A stretch of DNA of 64,000 nt from Moniliella sp. 'wahieum' (GCA_003971905.1 RSEE01000009.1:248001-312000), one strand, 5' to 3'. Positions 32,728-45,714 are shown, counted from the stretch's first letter. The notes: generated by a model not told the origin, from the letters alone. Numbers and translations are program-made.

Positions 32728-35319
32728 ATGCAGCAGCCCAGGCCTATGATCAGTCGGCCCGCCAGCATTCGCCCCGCCCTCGCAGCCCCTCCCGCCGCCC
32801 AACCACCTCGGCGGCACATCCTCCTTTCCACTCCACTCCTCCTCCACTCCTCCCTCCACTCCTCTCTCCACTCCTCCCTCTTGCCCCCCCAGCACCATGC
32901 CCTCGCTTCCCCTTCCTCCGCCGCCGCGCCCGGGATGCGGCGGCCGACTTCAGCACCCCGCCCGCCCCGTTCCAGGGCGCCTTCCCGCTCGCTGTGCTCC
33001 AAGGCCCGCTCCACGATCCAACCCTCGGGCCTTCCGAAGAGAACCTTGAAGATTCCGAATATCTCCAGCTTGGTGCCCAACCCGCCCACCCTGACCCCTC
33101 CACCGCCATCCTCTCGCCCGTGACCGTCACAACGGAACGATATGTGGATGCATCTCCCGCGTCCGGGGTCCCCGGCCAAAGCCCCCACCCCGGCCTATCC
33201 CCCCATGACTACGAAAAGAATCCTACCGGATTTGACGACATCCCAGAGCACCAGGAGTTTGATATGCCCAACATGTGGCGCAGTCCAACCAATGCCTCCC
33301 GGGGCAAGTCGTTGTCCATGATCATTGAGCCCCCAAATTACACCGAGTCCGACAAGCCCTCCTTCAATGGCGAAGGTGCTGCGTGGCTCACCCCAGCCAA
33401 GCTACACACACCATGTCGCCCCCTTTGGACCTCGAGCGAGACCAACCTGAAGCTGAGCCTTCCTCCTCCTCTGCTCCTCCTCTTGGCGATGCTTGGGAAG
33501 ATAGTGTGGACCGCTATGCCGGGCCCAAGAAAGATTATGGTGACCTTACCCGTGTTGATTCGCCTACACGCACCAAATTCTTCCGGGACGATGGTCTCCG
33601 GGCCGGCATCCGGCAACGACAGTAGGTCTCTCCTTTCCCGTCCTGTGTCCCCCCTTACTCTCCTTGCCGATTACCCCCCATCTCCCATATGATGGTATCC
33701 CCTAGCAAATGACCTGACCCTTGATTTGTTCGTTAAGTGTCCAAATGATCGCCTTGACTGGGACGATTGGGGTTGGGGTGTGGCTGAACCTGGGAAGGAC
33801 ATTATCCTGGTGTGGCCCTCTTTTACTCATACTCGCATATCTCACCTCGGGCACCGTTGTAGCAGCACCATGCTCTCCTTGGGTGAGGTCACCACCTTGG
33901 CCCCGGTTACAGGCGCTTACGCCCGCCACTCTTCCGTGTTTAGCTCTGCAAGTTTGGGATTCGCTACGGGCTGGAACCTGGTGATCTACAATGCGATTGC
34001 TTGTGCGGGCGAGGTGACGAGCTGTGCCGTTCTCATCCAGTATTGGACCAATCTTAGCCCTGCTATCTTTGTCACCATCCTCGGTGTAGCCATTGTGGCG
34101 ACCAACATTATCGGTATGCAAACTTTCCCCATTGGCACGCGGGAATGTGTCGTGCTAACTCTGTCTTAACTCTGTCTAGTCGTACGTGCCTGGGCCGAAA
34201 CCGAGTTCTACTTTGCCCTCCTCAAACTCATCATGGTCGTTGGCATTATCATCGTCTGTCTCTGTATTGACCTCGGTGCGGGTTCCGGCCCGCGCCTCGG
34301 CTTTCACTTTTGGCACGACCCGGGCCCCACAGCTGAATATCTTGTACGTGGAGCCGCAGGTCGGTTTACCGGCTATTGGAGCGCTACGATTGCCAGTTTT
34401 TACTCGTATGCAAATTGCGAAGCCATTTCCTTGCTCGTGGCCGAGACAGCCACACCGAGGCGGGGCATGATGAAGGCAACCAAACGGGTGTTTGTACGGA
34501 TTTTCTGCTGCTATCTCAGTATCTGTTTTATGGTCGGCCTGGTGGTTGCATCCAACGATCCTTACATCACTTCGCGTTCTCCCTTTGTGGTGGCCGCCCA
34601 TCGGGCCGGGTGGAAAGGATTGGAATCGGTTATCAACGCTGGTATCCTCATCTCGGCCTGGTCTGCCGCCGATTCGTTGATTCTCAATGGCTCTCGTAGC
34701 CTCATCTGCCTCGCTCAAGATGGAAACGCGCCTGAGATTTTCCTTCGGGTACACCGGTGGGGGGTGCCGTACGTGGCGGTGCTGTTTGTCTGTATGTGGA
34801 TCGCGTTGTCCTACATGTCTGTTACCGAGACGGCCGAAAAAGTGTTCCAGTGGGCTGTATCGTTTAGCTCGTCTGGCATCCTCTGGACATGGGGCGTGAT
34901 CAACATCAATTGCTTGCAAGTGTACTATGGCATGCGTGCCCAAGGCATCCCCCGTTCCGAGCTGCCCTGGGCCACGTGGGGACAACCCTACGCTGCCTGG
35001 TTTGGCCTGGGGCTGCCTCCTCTTCCTTGTAACTGGCGGCTACTCCATCTTCATCCCGCACCATTTCAATGCGGAAACGTTGGTTTCGGCCTATGCTTGC
35101 CCGCTTTTCGATTTGGTTCTGTTAGTTGGATACCAGGTCATTTGGAGCGGATGGGACTGGACTCCCTTGGCAGAGGTGCCCATCCGGCCTTGGCTTATCC
35201 AATATGTGGACAACCCAGAACCCCCTGAACCGCCACAGCGGACGTGGAAGAAGTGGGTCACCTTCCTTGGGCCTAACTTCCTTCTTCTCCCTCCCTCTTA
35301 CCGCTCTTACGCGCGATGA
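32728..35319 (+). CDS. amino-acid permease (APC superfamily, fungal YAT type)
   Basis: The protein imports amino acids across the plasma membrane by proton symport, inferred from the family. A Pro/Ser-rich cytosolic N-terminus of about 295 residues is disordered. The permease core begins at RQRHVQMIALTGTIGVGVWLN, the canonical first helix, and continues TSGTVVAA, MLSLGEVTTLAPVTGAYARH, GWNLVIYNAIACAGEVTS, EISLLVAETATPRR, WSAADSLILNGSRSL and FSSSGILWTWG. About 10-12 hydrophobic helices follow in the usual spacing. Introns are 33622-33737 (116 bp, GTAGGT donor) and 34114-34179 (66 bp, GTATGC donor), both splicing conserved residues exactly. Slips lie near 32990, 33380 and 33870 (one lost base each) and near 35000 (+1 or two lost). 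The N-terminal ATG (32728) is the first suitable one but is not proven. The specific amino-acid range cannot be told. Confidence 0.87.
32817..32888 (+). repeat. CTCCACTCCTCC microsatellite in permease 5' coding end
   Basis: Imperfect CCACTCCTC units encode a Leu/His/Ser-rich stretch in the disordered N-terminus of the permease. Confidence 0.6.
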
Positions 35320-36075
35320 TGTCTTTTCGAGGGCCCACCTTTGCCGCTACTTCCCCCTGCGCAACCCCGCTCCACACTTTTTATATCACGATAACGTCTT
35401 TTAGGGCATATCGCCTGTTGTGCACTGACGTACAATATATGTGTGCATGGGATGATCGATGATCCGATGAACCGTCGTTCGCACAGAGCCCAGCCCACTT
35501 CCTCACCCGTCTTCCATTTCGTGTATGAGTCTGCCTTCCCTTTTGGCTCTAGGGCGGCAGAGATGTACGTCCTTCACTGTCTTTTTGTGGGATTCGTGTG
35601 CTTATGACTATACGCCACTCTGTCCTCTCCCCCCCACACAATTAGCATTCTTCCAATGAAACGGATATTGTAACGGAAATACCTATATCCTTCATCTCAA
35701 GTTTCCTCATGCATGGTCGACGAGGTGTTACTTTACTCTGTTGTCCGGTATAAACAGTTTTGTTTACTTTGTCCAATGTGTTATTTGAGGGAAATTGAGG
35801 GGGGGGGAGCAATAGCTGTTCCGTTTCGCGCATCTCCTCCTCAATCTTTGTGTCACTAATTGACAACAAGAAGCGCTCGCTCCCACAATTTCCAATTCTG
35901 CATCCCTAGTCCGCGTTTTATATCTCGCTCTTCCCTTTCCATTTTGTTTCAGTTCCCTCCTAGTACTAATGTCTCTTGTTTATTCCCACTAACGACCTTC
36001 CCATTTCCCCATCTCGGATATGACATCGGTCTCCCTCATCAACCCCCCCGACTGTTCCAGTCAGTGGTATTATAT
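35320..36075. other. intergenic, no gene recognised
   Basis: 3' side of the permease gene. AT-rich, with no conserved coding signal and a G9 run at about 35801. It ends at the solo LTR. Confidence 0.4.
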
Positions 36076-36257
36076 TGTCGAAGTCGGGGCCAAGGCGAGG
36101 GAGACCAGAGCCGGGACTACCCTTAAGGGATGTAGCAATCGTTCGTGGGATGAAGTATGAGCAGAGGACATGGTGCGAAGGGAAGAACAGGGAAGGAGCA
36201 GACGCTCAGGGGGACAGAGAAATTGGAACTGGGAGCGAGGTCAGCCAAAGTACGACA
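36076..36257 (-). repeat. solo LTR of the chromovirus family
   Basis: 182 bp with ends TGTCG and CGACA. It is collinear over its whole length with the LTR at 17070-17250 but clearly diverged (roughly 80-85 per cent by eye). There is no internal element sequence beside it, so it is a solo LTR left by LTR-LTR recombination. Flanking pentamers TATAT and TACAC are similar but not identical. Unlike the truncated 5' LTR of the full element, this copy has the complete LTR end. Confidence 0.88.
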
Positions 36258-37049
36258 TACACACACAACAAGTATATCTCCTTTGGGGTCCCGCTCTTGC
36301 GGCCATGATCGCTCAATGAGCCTCGTCCGTTGTTGAAGAGTGTGCTGCCGCAGGGAGCGAGGTCCCCGTGAACCATTGGGAGTTGCCTCTGCTGCGAGGC
36401 GTATTAGCATCCTCTCCTTGATGCGCTATAAAAGATATTATACTATGCAAAAGGCCACACACAGTCCCTGAGGGCGCCACACCATCTAAAAGACAATGAG
36501 ACGGATTTCATGATTCCTCACTTTCTCTTCTCTTTCTCTTCTCTTCCTCTTCCTCTTCCTCTCTGTCACAGGATTATTATGCTCAGCCCTGTCGGACAAC
36601 TCCAATCAGGCCGCTCCAAAGTACATACGCTCTCGGGTTTTTCATTCTTACCCCGCTTGTATTATCCTTATCTTCAGTTGTTATGGCATCAGATCTTCCC
36701 AACGACCCAACTACAGTGATCGCCTTCACTTACAACTTTTGTGGTCTCTCAACAGGCCACAGCTGTTGTTCTCGTGCGTGTTAACTCCTGCATTGTCCAC
36801 GAGTCTTTGCCTATCTGTATGAAGACCGCAGTGCCGTCCTAGTAAAGATATTCATTGGAGACAGGCGAACAACAGTTTGTACACCGTCCTTTCCTTCTCC
36901 CGCACCCGGGATAGTTCCTCTGTCGCGCCATATATGTATCTATTTGGGGGAAACTTTAGGTAGGAAGAGGGACAGCGATCTCCAAGTGACTATGACTATA
37001 ATGTTAGTCTCCAGTCCCGGCCTGGGTTCTACTAATCTCGACGACATTG
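36258..37049. other. intergenic, no gene recognised
   Basis: It contains a CT-rich tract (ttctctttctcttctcttcc and on) at about 36524-36565. No coding or RNA signal is seen. Confidence 0.4.
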
Positions 37050-38933
37050 GCTTATATTCTCCAGGGAATTAGCAATATACTCCAGAGAATTCGCATGCCT
37101 CTGTCAGACAACGTTTCGAGATGGGCTGGATTTGAACGTGACGAAAAGCGCCATACATGGACAAAGATCCGTCACACGTTCTCAGACTCTGACGCGCAAA
37201 ACAGACGTGCACTGGATTTCCCCATCGAGTGTGTAATGGGTATTGTACAGAAGACGATATGCTATACTAGAAGACTACGGGACCTACGGCGCGGTCAGCT
37301 GGGGCTTCGCCCCAGCTTGGTGCTCGGTGCTTGGTCGCCACCTTTGGACAGAAGTGGTACATTGGCGCTTTTTCCTTTAATCTTATAGTATAGACAAGCA
37401 TTCTGTCGGCAGAGGGCGTTCGGCAGGGCGACCCCCTCGCCCCCTTTTTCTTCTCCATCGCAGTGCGGCCCAAGCTGGAGAAGTTGAAAAGGATCGGCCG
37501 CCGGGGCACCTGGTGATGGCGTACCTGGACGTCATTACGAGATTTTCGGGCCAGAGCCAGGCATTACCGGCCTAGCTGCGGAAATTTTGGCAGACGATGC
37601 GTCATGCCTCACGCTCAACTGCACAAAAGTGCGTCGAGCGGGACCGAGACCAGATTCGGGGGGGTGGCTGCAGGTCCTGGGCACTGTGGGATTGTGGGTA
37701 GTACTGTCGTCGCTCGTGGCTCCGGGACAACTGGCCACCCTGAGAGAGGCCATGCCCAAGTTTGATGACATCACCCGCCAGGGACGCCTCGTACTATGGC
37801 GGTGCAGTACTTAGACCTAATAACTGCGCCACCTGCTCCGCACCATACAGATGGAGGGCGAGCTAGACGATGTACTGGCCGAGATTGATGCCTTCATCTG
37901 TACAGAGTTCAGACGGTTCCGGGGCGACGAGGCCCCCCAAGGTGCCAAGGACGACCACTTCGACATGCTCATGATCCTGCCTCTTCTCCGGATGGGAGGA
38001 TGCCGCAACCCGCTTTACTCGTATATTGCGCCCTACGCCCGTGCCGCGGCCAACGAGGTCAACGACTTTCTTATTACCACACTATGTTGACCGATCGGGA
38101 CCGTAAACAGCTAAGGCCAACGCATTTACGAAGCAACGCCAGGCTGCCGGGAGATGTGGGAGCAGAGTCGACAAGAGCTGCTCCAGAAGGTGGACGATGC
38201 CGATGGTCGCCATGGGTCGAGCACAGCAACCCGCTGAGCCGCAATTGGTTCTCCGCCATTCCATCCACCCCGTGCCTACGGCTCTCTGACAAACAGGTTC
38301 AGGTTGGTCTCCAGCTCCGCAAGCTGTGCCGCTCCACGCGCAGCAAGTGCAAGTGCGGCGTCATGCCCTCGCTGAAGCATTCATGGCTTGCACCCGCACC
38401 CAGGCCAAGTTTATCGGGTTGCACGAGGCAGTACGGGAGCCCATTCTCCAGCTTATGCGTTCCATCCCCGACACCCACGTCCGCAACGAACTGCTGTTGA
38501 GGAAGAGGGTGGGTCGAGGCGGGGGGGAAGCGCTGCGCACCGACTACAGTGTGATGGAGCCTGGAGCAATCGGAGGATCAGGGATGGAGGCGGACCACAC
38601 GCTGCGCGACACGAAAACGCAGGAGGAGCAGCGCGTACCGGAAAGAGTGGTTGATGAGAGCACCGCGACGCCTTGGAACGCCGGGAGAAGGAGGTGCTTC
38701 GGCTGCTGGAACAAGCAGAATGCTACCAAGAACGCCAAGTACCAGGGACGCACTCTTCAAGAGCCGTTTCCCCCCCTAAATTTGACGACGCGAGGATACG
38801 ACGGCACCAAGACAGCGGGCAAGATGTTTGCGCATTGGAAGGATTTGGCTACTGAGTCTCAATGGAAATGGTTCCTTGCTCGGATGTCTATCACGTTCAT
38901 CCGTGTCCACCGCGCTATTACCTAGGGTACGGG
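37050..38933 (+). pseudogene. LINE-type non-LTR retrotransposon relic (copy B) with reverse transcriptase core
   Basis: At about 37400-37500 the frame reads ILSAEGVRQGDPLAPFFFSI, then AVRPKLEKL: the GVRQGDPL motif is the hallmark of LINE reverse transcriptase. After a slip, VMAYLD (about 37515-37530) is the start of the YLDD catalytic motif, followed in the next frame by FGPEPGITGLAAEILADDAS. A C-terminal region typical of fungal LINE proteins follows (LDDVLAEIDAFICTEF, DMLMILPLLRMGG, NPLYSYIAPYARAAANEVND). Further down, an open stretch of 199 codons (38326-38925) remains. Multiple frame breaks and the absence of an endonuclease domain upstream mark a truncated, probably dead copy. It resembles copy A at 30000-30820, but with fewer changes. 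Confidence 0.82.
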
Positions 38934-39441
38934 ACCGGATGGCGAGCACCTGAGGGTCCTGACATCCTGGGGATCCCCCTGGTTCCTTAACCTTGGTGGC
39001 GCTTCCAAGTAACCCCCGCAAGATGAACGGCTCGGTTTAGACGTAGCGTTTCCCCTGTCCCAGACTTAAGCTCTGTCAATGAAATGGACGCGATCTAGAG
39101 ATACTACCAAACTATACGATGGTGGATGTGTCTGTGGGAGGCTCTGTTACGACGTTTGCCAGAGTGCAAGGGCGGGAAGCATATAATTCTAAGGCTTAAT
39201 TATTGATCTCCTCCTGTATGAGCTTGAATAAGAAAACGATGAACTTGACGAGTTTGATGAGAAAGAGAACAAGAGAAAACCACGAGGGTCGGACAAATGG
39301 TTAAACATACACACGTCAACATTTTTAGTGCCTATTTTTAATCCGTCTCATTGAAGGAAGAAAGTGATCTAGGAACGGCCTGCGGTTGTGTTTATCGTTT
39401 TGTTGTTGGCACCACACTCTGTCTCGCTGTTGAAGGATGGT

Positions 39442-39510
39442 AGATGGTCGGTGGGAAACCCTGATGGTCTATAGGAAACACCCTGGTCGATAGGAAACAG
39501 GATGGCCGAT
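39442..39510 (+). repeat. imperfect 21-bp minisatellite (GATGGTCgataGGAAAC)
   Basis: Three full and one partial copies of a unit close to gatggtcgataggaaacaccct are visible between 39442 and 39510, with small length differences between copies. Confidence 0.65.
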
Positions 39511-42500
39511 AATCGTGATCGATGAAGCTTGAAAAGTCCACAGTGAGTAAGCCTCAGACAGGGCTGTGCTTCGACTATGTTGATTGTGGTTCTCTAATTC
39601 CCAGACGCTAGTAGATCAGGTTCACCTCGGTTTCATCGGGTTTTCCAAGCTGCGCGCATTCTTCTTCTCATAGCACTGCCCCTTTGTGCCCTGCATTCTC
39701 ACCTGGATGCCTTTCAGATCCCCCTGGGCTTGAGCCTATAGTCCGCGGCCTCCTATGTAGTAATGGCTCTGCACCCAGACTCAACTCTGCCTCCAATCCA
39801 CCACCTTCTCCAGATTATGGGGCTTCTGCCCCTCCGGCTCCTTAGACCAACAGAGACATGGAGGCTCTATAGGGCCGCAACTGCGGAAGGGATTGTGACA
39901 GGGTAGAGGTTAGGTACAAACGAGATTGGCCCTCGGCGCTCTTGGTTCTCAGCTAGAGCTTGATCAACTTGATCCTTGAGCACGTATAATAGCACAGCAT
40001 CCGCTATCCAGAATGTGTACTACGTGTGTGAACATGTGGACCTCCTTGTTATCATCTCTTTACACTTAAGCGTTATACGTTAAAATTTTTAATACACAAA
40101 CGCTCCGAAGACGCGAAGACGTCGTGTGACGTGCGACGGAGAGAAGCGGATCCAACGCCTTTTGACTCCCACAACCGTGGTTGTCGTCGCAGCAAGAACT
40201 GGTACATAACCCGATCGGATGCGATAGCGATATGGTACTGTGCTAAATTCGTGGAGGCGTACTATCCAAGCAATATGCAACCCTTGACAACCCTTTTTTT
40301 GCTGGAGCGGTGCGGACTGGGGGCTCTCGATCTGTACCTGAGTTCACGCTGTGGCGCTGTGGGGGAAGAATGGATTAAGCGTTACCAGGGTAGTCCAACT
40401 CTGTCTCGTCATGTTTTTCCGGAGAATGACAGGTGACATGGTGACAGGTGGTATTGTACCTTAGTGACACACCTGCGCGATATATGACACGATGCATGAT
40501 GGGAAAAGGACACACATGTAAGGGAACCACATGGTCTCGGAAAGCGTTGAGAAGAAGCGATGCGGTAAGCGTTCGCCATACTCGTACACTGTTCGTATGT
40601 ATTGACCAGTCGAGAGACCACACCTCTGGTTCTTCCTCTTATCGTCGGCCGTATATTCTCCGTCTCGCTTTTCCCACGTATGCAGTTCTCAGAATGCAGC
40701 GCAAGAGCCCATCACCTTTTCGGACTTGCTCTGACCTCGATCTGTGGCGCTGAGCCCTGAGCGACCTGGTGGGTCGGGGGTTTGTTTGGGTTTGGGCAAA
40801 AGGCCCCTTCAGCTCTCCTCCAGTCCCTCCTCAGGCCTCAGGAATATAGGAGTCCCGTTGTTTTTTTCGCTTCTGTTTCCTTTTACCGGTTTACCCTTGT
40901 TCCGCATCATATTCCGCAGCCTCTATGTTCTGGGGGCGACGGGCTGTGTAAAGCTCCATGCCCCTCTCTGTAGCTATGTTGGCTTAGAGCAGCACCACCA
41001 CTGCTAGGACGGTTGCATCACCCTCTGGAGGTCCATCTGCATCAGGATACTCTTCAATCCTCTCAACGGGACCCACGCACTCACAAGGTCCCGTCACTCT
41101 CATGATGCATGATGCGTACTGTTTCATCGCTCTGTCGTGCCCCTATTGCTCCGTCGGGGGGCGCCCTGCCTCGCCCAATTACGCTGCGTATTACGCTGCG
41201 TAGTATTATTAACGCGTATATTGTTAGAAACATGTAGAACGGAGGGGCTTGAAAGCTTGAAGCTTGAAGCTTCTGATATCTCTGGCTCGGGGCATTTTTT
41301 CCCGCGGCATCTCGAGCCCCCTCATCGGCCTCTTCCCAGACTGCCACTAAACTCCGGAGCGTATACAGGGCGCCTAGGTACCTCGTTCCCATTGTTCGCG
41401 TCGGACAGGCCACAATATCTGAGAAGGGCGAGGGATCAAGTAGTAGTATTACTGGCAATTGCTCAGTACTGAGTCACTAATACTGTGAAAGCCGTTGTCC
41501 CGACAAGGGACGCTAGTGACTAATCATTAATCATTGCTCCCAATCCTTACAACGTCTCAGATCTCAGATCAGCGCGTTGGCGCGCCAAGTACGTCAACTT
41601 TTCTGTATACTCAGTACGGTCCGTCGTCAGTCGTCCGACGGTCTGATCGATCTGATCGTAGAGCCAAGGAAACGCAGGTCCCCAAGCTCCCCAAAAGTTA
41701 GTCATCGGCCAGCTCTCCGGGCGAGCGCGCGAAGGTCTATTACATCGGCGACCAAGTAATACATTTGCACTGCCCCTTTATGGTCCCGTTGAGGCGTCCC
41801 ACCGCTTGGCTGTGTTGAGGGTGTAATAGCCTCGGAGCGGTATTTTGCGCATCGAATGGCATCAAAAGTATGAGGGGTGGGCGTGATGAGAGAACATCAA
41901 ACGGCCTCTATACTCGACCACAGGTTGCCTTATTCAAGCTTCAGCTTCCAAAGCTTTTCTCGGATACTGCCCACATCCCCTGCCTGTCAGATCTCAGACC
42001 CAGACACATGCATGAACACGTGCTGCTGAATGATGCAATGGTGATCGAGGTGATCGAAGACATGTGACTTGCTGACAGATCGAAGATCGATGATACGTTG
42101 ACACGTTGACACGTTGACAGGCTTCAGGCGAGGTGGTGCAGGAGGGCGCAGGCTGGTGGCTGCAGGTGCCAAATGCACACGAACGGGGGGGCAGCGACGT
42201 CACATGGCACATGTCACAGCCCGTCACGCACCAGGGCCCACGCATCACGCATTGCATGTCACCTGCAAGGGTCGTAGATAGCTCGATAGCGGCGCCTGCC
42301 GCATGCCAGCTGTCCATGTCAGCGCTCACCGTGAGCGCTCACTGGCACCATGCAACCATGCCACTGGAGGCCACAGGGCGTGGAGCCAGTGGAGCTACGG
42401 CGGTTCGCGTAGTAGGCACCGTCGTAGGCAACGCGGTACACAGCGTCTGCTGGGAGCTAGGCGCCAGGAACAGAAGGCCATACCACAAAACCCAGTGCAG

Positions 42501-42668
42501 ACTACTAAAGCGCCTATCGGCGTCTTTACGTACACATCCCGTTTTACAGCTTTAAGCTTCAGCTTCGGGATTCAAGCTTCAAGCTAGCTTCAAGCTCAAG
42601 CTCCAAGGCCCAGGCGCTCAGGTGCCTACATACCCATAGCCCTGTACGTATCGGACAGTGGAGCCGAG

Positions 42669-42707
42669 TTGAACGTTGAACGTTGAACGTTGAACGTTGA
42701 ACGTTGA
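42669..42707 (+). repeat. TTGAACG heptamer tandem array
   Basis: Five perfect copies of TTGAACG in a row followed by TTGATGCATGATGG. Each junction contains the palindrome AACGTT. The same word occurs singly or in short arrays in many other gene-free parts of the window. Confidence 0.9.
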
Positions 42708-43261
42708 TGCATGATGGAGCCAATCGGACAGTGTCGCTTCCTGTCCATGCCATCCTGTGGGGTTCGGGCTTCGCGAGTGGGCACCACAAGGCACTATGTA
42801 TCACTTGCATCGTTCATCACACATTGTCCCCTGACACATGTCACCCGTATCACACATCCCCCAGGATTTTGCTCTCGACATCGTAGGGAGTCGGTGACCG
42901 GTGACGTCAAAGTGAAGTATCCCCCCCGAGATAAAAATACCAGGTGTGCAGGTGTGGGGACAAGATCAATCCGGGGTTCGTCTGGAGTGTTCTTTCAACA
43001 ACAGGGAATGGACCAGAGGGGCTCAAGAACCGATAAAGCCGAGTGCCTGAGCCTGACTGAGGTCCTGGGGGGCCTGAGGGGCCTGAGAGCTGGGGAGTTA
43101 AGAAGTTAAATGTTCATCCACACCAGGGATTTGGTGTTGTGGCCTATAACATGATAACACGTAACAGACCCCTGTGGGGAAGACAGAAGACCGATTTTGA
43201 CCGTACGTGCGCGTGTGCTGCATGCTTCCGAACGCCGAGAACACAATCTTTAATCGTTAAT

Positions 43262-43390
43262 CAACGTTCAACAACGTTCAACATTGTATGCAACGTTCAA
43301 CGTTCAGTACGTTCAGTACGTTACTCAGTACTCAGTAGATATCCTCGGTACTCAGTCTAGTCAAGCACTCAGGTACTCAGTACTCGCTCT
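43262..43390 (+). repeat. AACGTTC and CAGTACT tandem arrays
   Basis: CAACGTTCAACAACGTTCAAC and CAACGTTCAACGTTCAGTAC lie beside ACTCAGTACTCAG repeats. Two different palindromic words (AACGTT and AGTACT) are arranged in adjacent short arrays. Confidence 0.8.
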
Positions 43391-44352
43391 GGTTCAGACT
43401 CATGTACCTCACAGTATTCGCATTGCGTTCGACGTCCAACATTCAACCACGTACTCACTACTCACAGTTGTCACGTGGTTGTTGCCTTGTTCGAAGAGAT
43501 CTGCGATCGCAACAAAACGAGCGCAGAGCCACAACGACTGAGACCACCACAGGATGCGGGAGCATCGAATATCGACCAGAGATCGATCCGAGAGTTGTCC
43601 CATATCACATGTTCATAATGCGGGTGCTCTTCAACATATGTCACTGAACAAATGGAGTGCCTCACCGTCTTGCTCGCCCCTTGCTGCGTGAGTAACTGAG
43701 TACTGCGTGTTGTCGGGAATGCGCGACCCCAACAAAGCTTGCTTGCCACATGGAGTGCTGGAAGGCGTTGGTGACGAAAGCTCTATTGCTGCCACAACTA
43801 AGTACTAAGTACTGACTACCCATTCAATATCCATCAAACTCGGCCTCTATTAATCACCCTTCAACCCTCGGCCTCCACTAACCGATTTGTCCAAGCTTCA
43901 AGACGCCGCCAGTAAGGTATCCGAGGCTTGGCTGGAAGGACGGGGGCCTGGGCGTGCGACCTGATGCCTGACGTCCTGAAGGCTGAGGGCCTGACGAGCT
44001 CTGTTTCGGTCGAAGCAGCGCGAGCCGGTGCTCTTTTTTCCTGTATACGTACGTCCTCCACAGCAATGACTCGGGCGGTGAGCTTTAGGAGGACACGCAT
44101 TCCACAATACTCCCCCTCCCAATTCAATCGATGACCCTGTTCGCTCGCTCGCATATGACCGCTCGCAGCAGTCCACCACCGCAGAAGGCTGCACCACTGG
44201 TGTGATGCGCTTGGCTTCTACAGACCGCAGCGCGGCCTTGTTCTGTGCCTGGACTCTCATGTGTGCATATATTCACAGCTTGCCGGGCCGCATTCGCTTT
44301 TTTTATGTTCCTTCCCGCCAACCCACCCCCAACGTCGACACCGCAGCTCAAC

Positions 44353-45714
44353 ATGGCCACATCTGCTGTCGCCCTTACCTCCCCGCCCTTCCCCCACCCC
44401 GCCCGGGCTACCACCCCTGGCTCCACTGCCCTCACTGAGCCTTCCTCCCTCTTCGATGGCCATACTTTGGTATATCCTGACCTCTGGCCCTCTACCCTCG
44501 CCGCTCTTTTCACATCATCTCCCGCGTGTGAGATGGCAGGAACACATACCGCCACATCCTCCATCGGGATCGAGCCTGTACTCCTTGGTCCGTTTGCGTT
44601 TGATGCCACTTTCGAGCCGAGCTTGCTCTCGGTAGCCCACCCGGATGCCTGTCATTCCACCAACGATCTCCTGGGCGACAACTTGAATTTCAAGTCTCTC
44701 TACTCGCTCTCTCAAGGGACAGGTTTGGCATCCTTGGCCCCCTCGCACTTGTCAAACCAGACGATTACCTCTGACAGCCAGAGTTTTCCGTCAACCGCGG
44801 TTCCGCAGAGCCAAGGCGATTATTTTGCTGGCGCCTCGACTGCTTTCCCTCCCTATGTTCAAACCCCAAGCGCTGCATCCACTTGGAATGAAGAGGATAC
44901 GATGGATTGGATCCGCCTTTGGACCATCAGTCTTCCCCCCTGCCCAGTGGCCTGGTCATCCCCTCGACTGTGGCTGATGTGGAGGAACCTAGGATACCCA
45001 AGGCGCTTCCAATTCCGGTCCCCCTCCGCGACCCGATTGCGCCGGGGCCAACTCTATCGGCCGGACAACATCCATCTACAGCTCCTTTGGGAGAAGCGGT
45101 CAAGGCAATGCGAGACGTGTACCGCAAAATGCTCATTACAACTGGAGCATACAGCACATTGTCACCACCCCAACAGAATCCCTCTTGTTCGCTTACCCCT
45201 GCCGAGAGTGACATGGCACCTATCGTCCCAGATAAGGATGCCAACTTGTCGGCTTTGATGTCTGTTCTGGATTGTTCGATGGTCGAGGCACCCAGTTTGA
45301 GCAGCGGAAATACTCCTTCTCCACATGGTGTCAGTGTCGATCACCAGGAACCTTTGTCGCCAGAAGAGGGAGAGGCTCAAGAGCAGAATGAGTCTGCCCC
45401 CCCTCGTCGGCGGCGGTCTCGGCCAAGTCAAGCCCTTTTCCTGTTCTGATTTCGCGAGGGGAAGGGAAGCGACCCTGGGAATGCCCGACGTGCGCAAGGG
45501 CGTTTGAGCGCAAGTCGAATCTTCGTCAACATTTGGATGTGCACAACCGCCGACGGCCGTTCAAGTGCCTCTGTGCAACGATCGCTTTAGCCGCAAACAC
45601 GATTGCCACCGGCACCTCAAGTGCCACCTTGCCCGTGAGAACTTGACGGAGGAACAGCGTGATCTCATCAGCCAGACCTTACCCACTTTGTCCTTTGACG
45701 TGGCACAGGTCTAG
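44353..45714 (+). CDS. C2H2 zinc-finger transcription factor (two C-terminal fingers)
   Basis: The N-terminal 350-odd residues are Ser/Pro/Thr-rich and probably disordered, as in fungal activators. Two adjacent fingers close the protein. The first reads WECPTCARAFERKSNL then RQHLDVH (C-x2-C-x12-H-x4-H). The second reads FKC-L-CNDRFSRKHDCHRHLKCH, with one base missing between its two cysteines. A short tail ends SFDVAQV and stop at 45712-45714. HDCHRH in the second finger resembles Crz1-type fingers, but target genes cannot be inferred. ATG 44353 is chosen; an in-frame ATG at 44305 is also possible. Slips lie near 44890 (+1 or two lost bases), at CCCTTTT near 45432 and at about 45573. Likely nuclear. 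Confidence 0.82.

Larger units (their letters stand above)
38934..44304. other. gene-empty, repeat-rich block
   Basis: More than 5 kb without a recognisable protein or RNA gene. It holds a GATGGTCGATAGGAAAC-type minisatellite (39442-39510). AAGCTT arrays lie at about 41258-41275 and 42556-42604, AGATCTCAGATC at about 41555-41572, CGTTGACA x3 at about 42092-42117 and TTGAACG x5 at 42669-42707. An AACGTT/CAGTACTCAG array is at about 43262-43390. The density of palindromic arrays and the nearby transposon relics suggest a heterochromatin-like island. Confidence 0.45.

Noticed and set aside
38326-38925. 199-codon open frame as an independent host gene
   Set aside because: Its first part aligns with LINE copy A DNA and it directly follows the LINE reverse transcriptase remnant, so it is counted as part of that relic.
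42669-43390. Telomeric or subtelomeric repeat
   Set aside because: The units (TTGAACG, CAGTACT) are not telomere-like and occur as tiny arrays scattered across the whole window.
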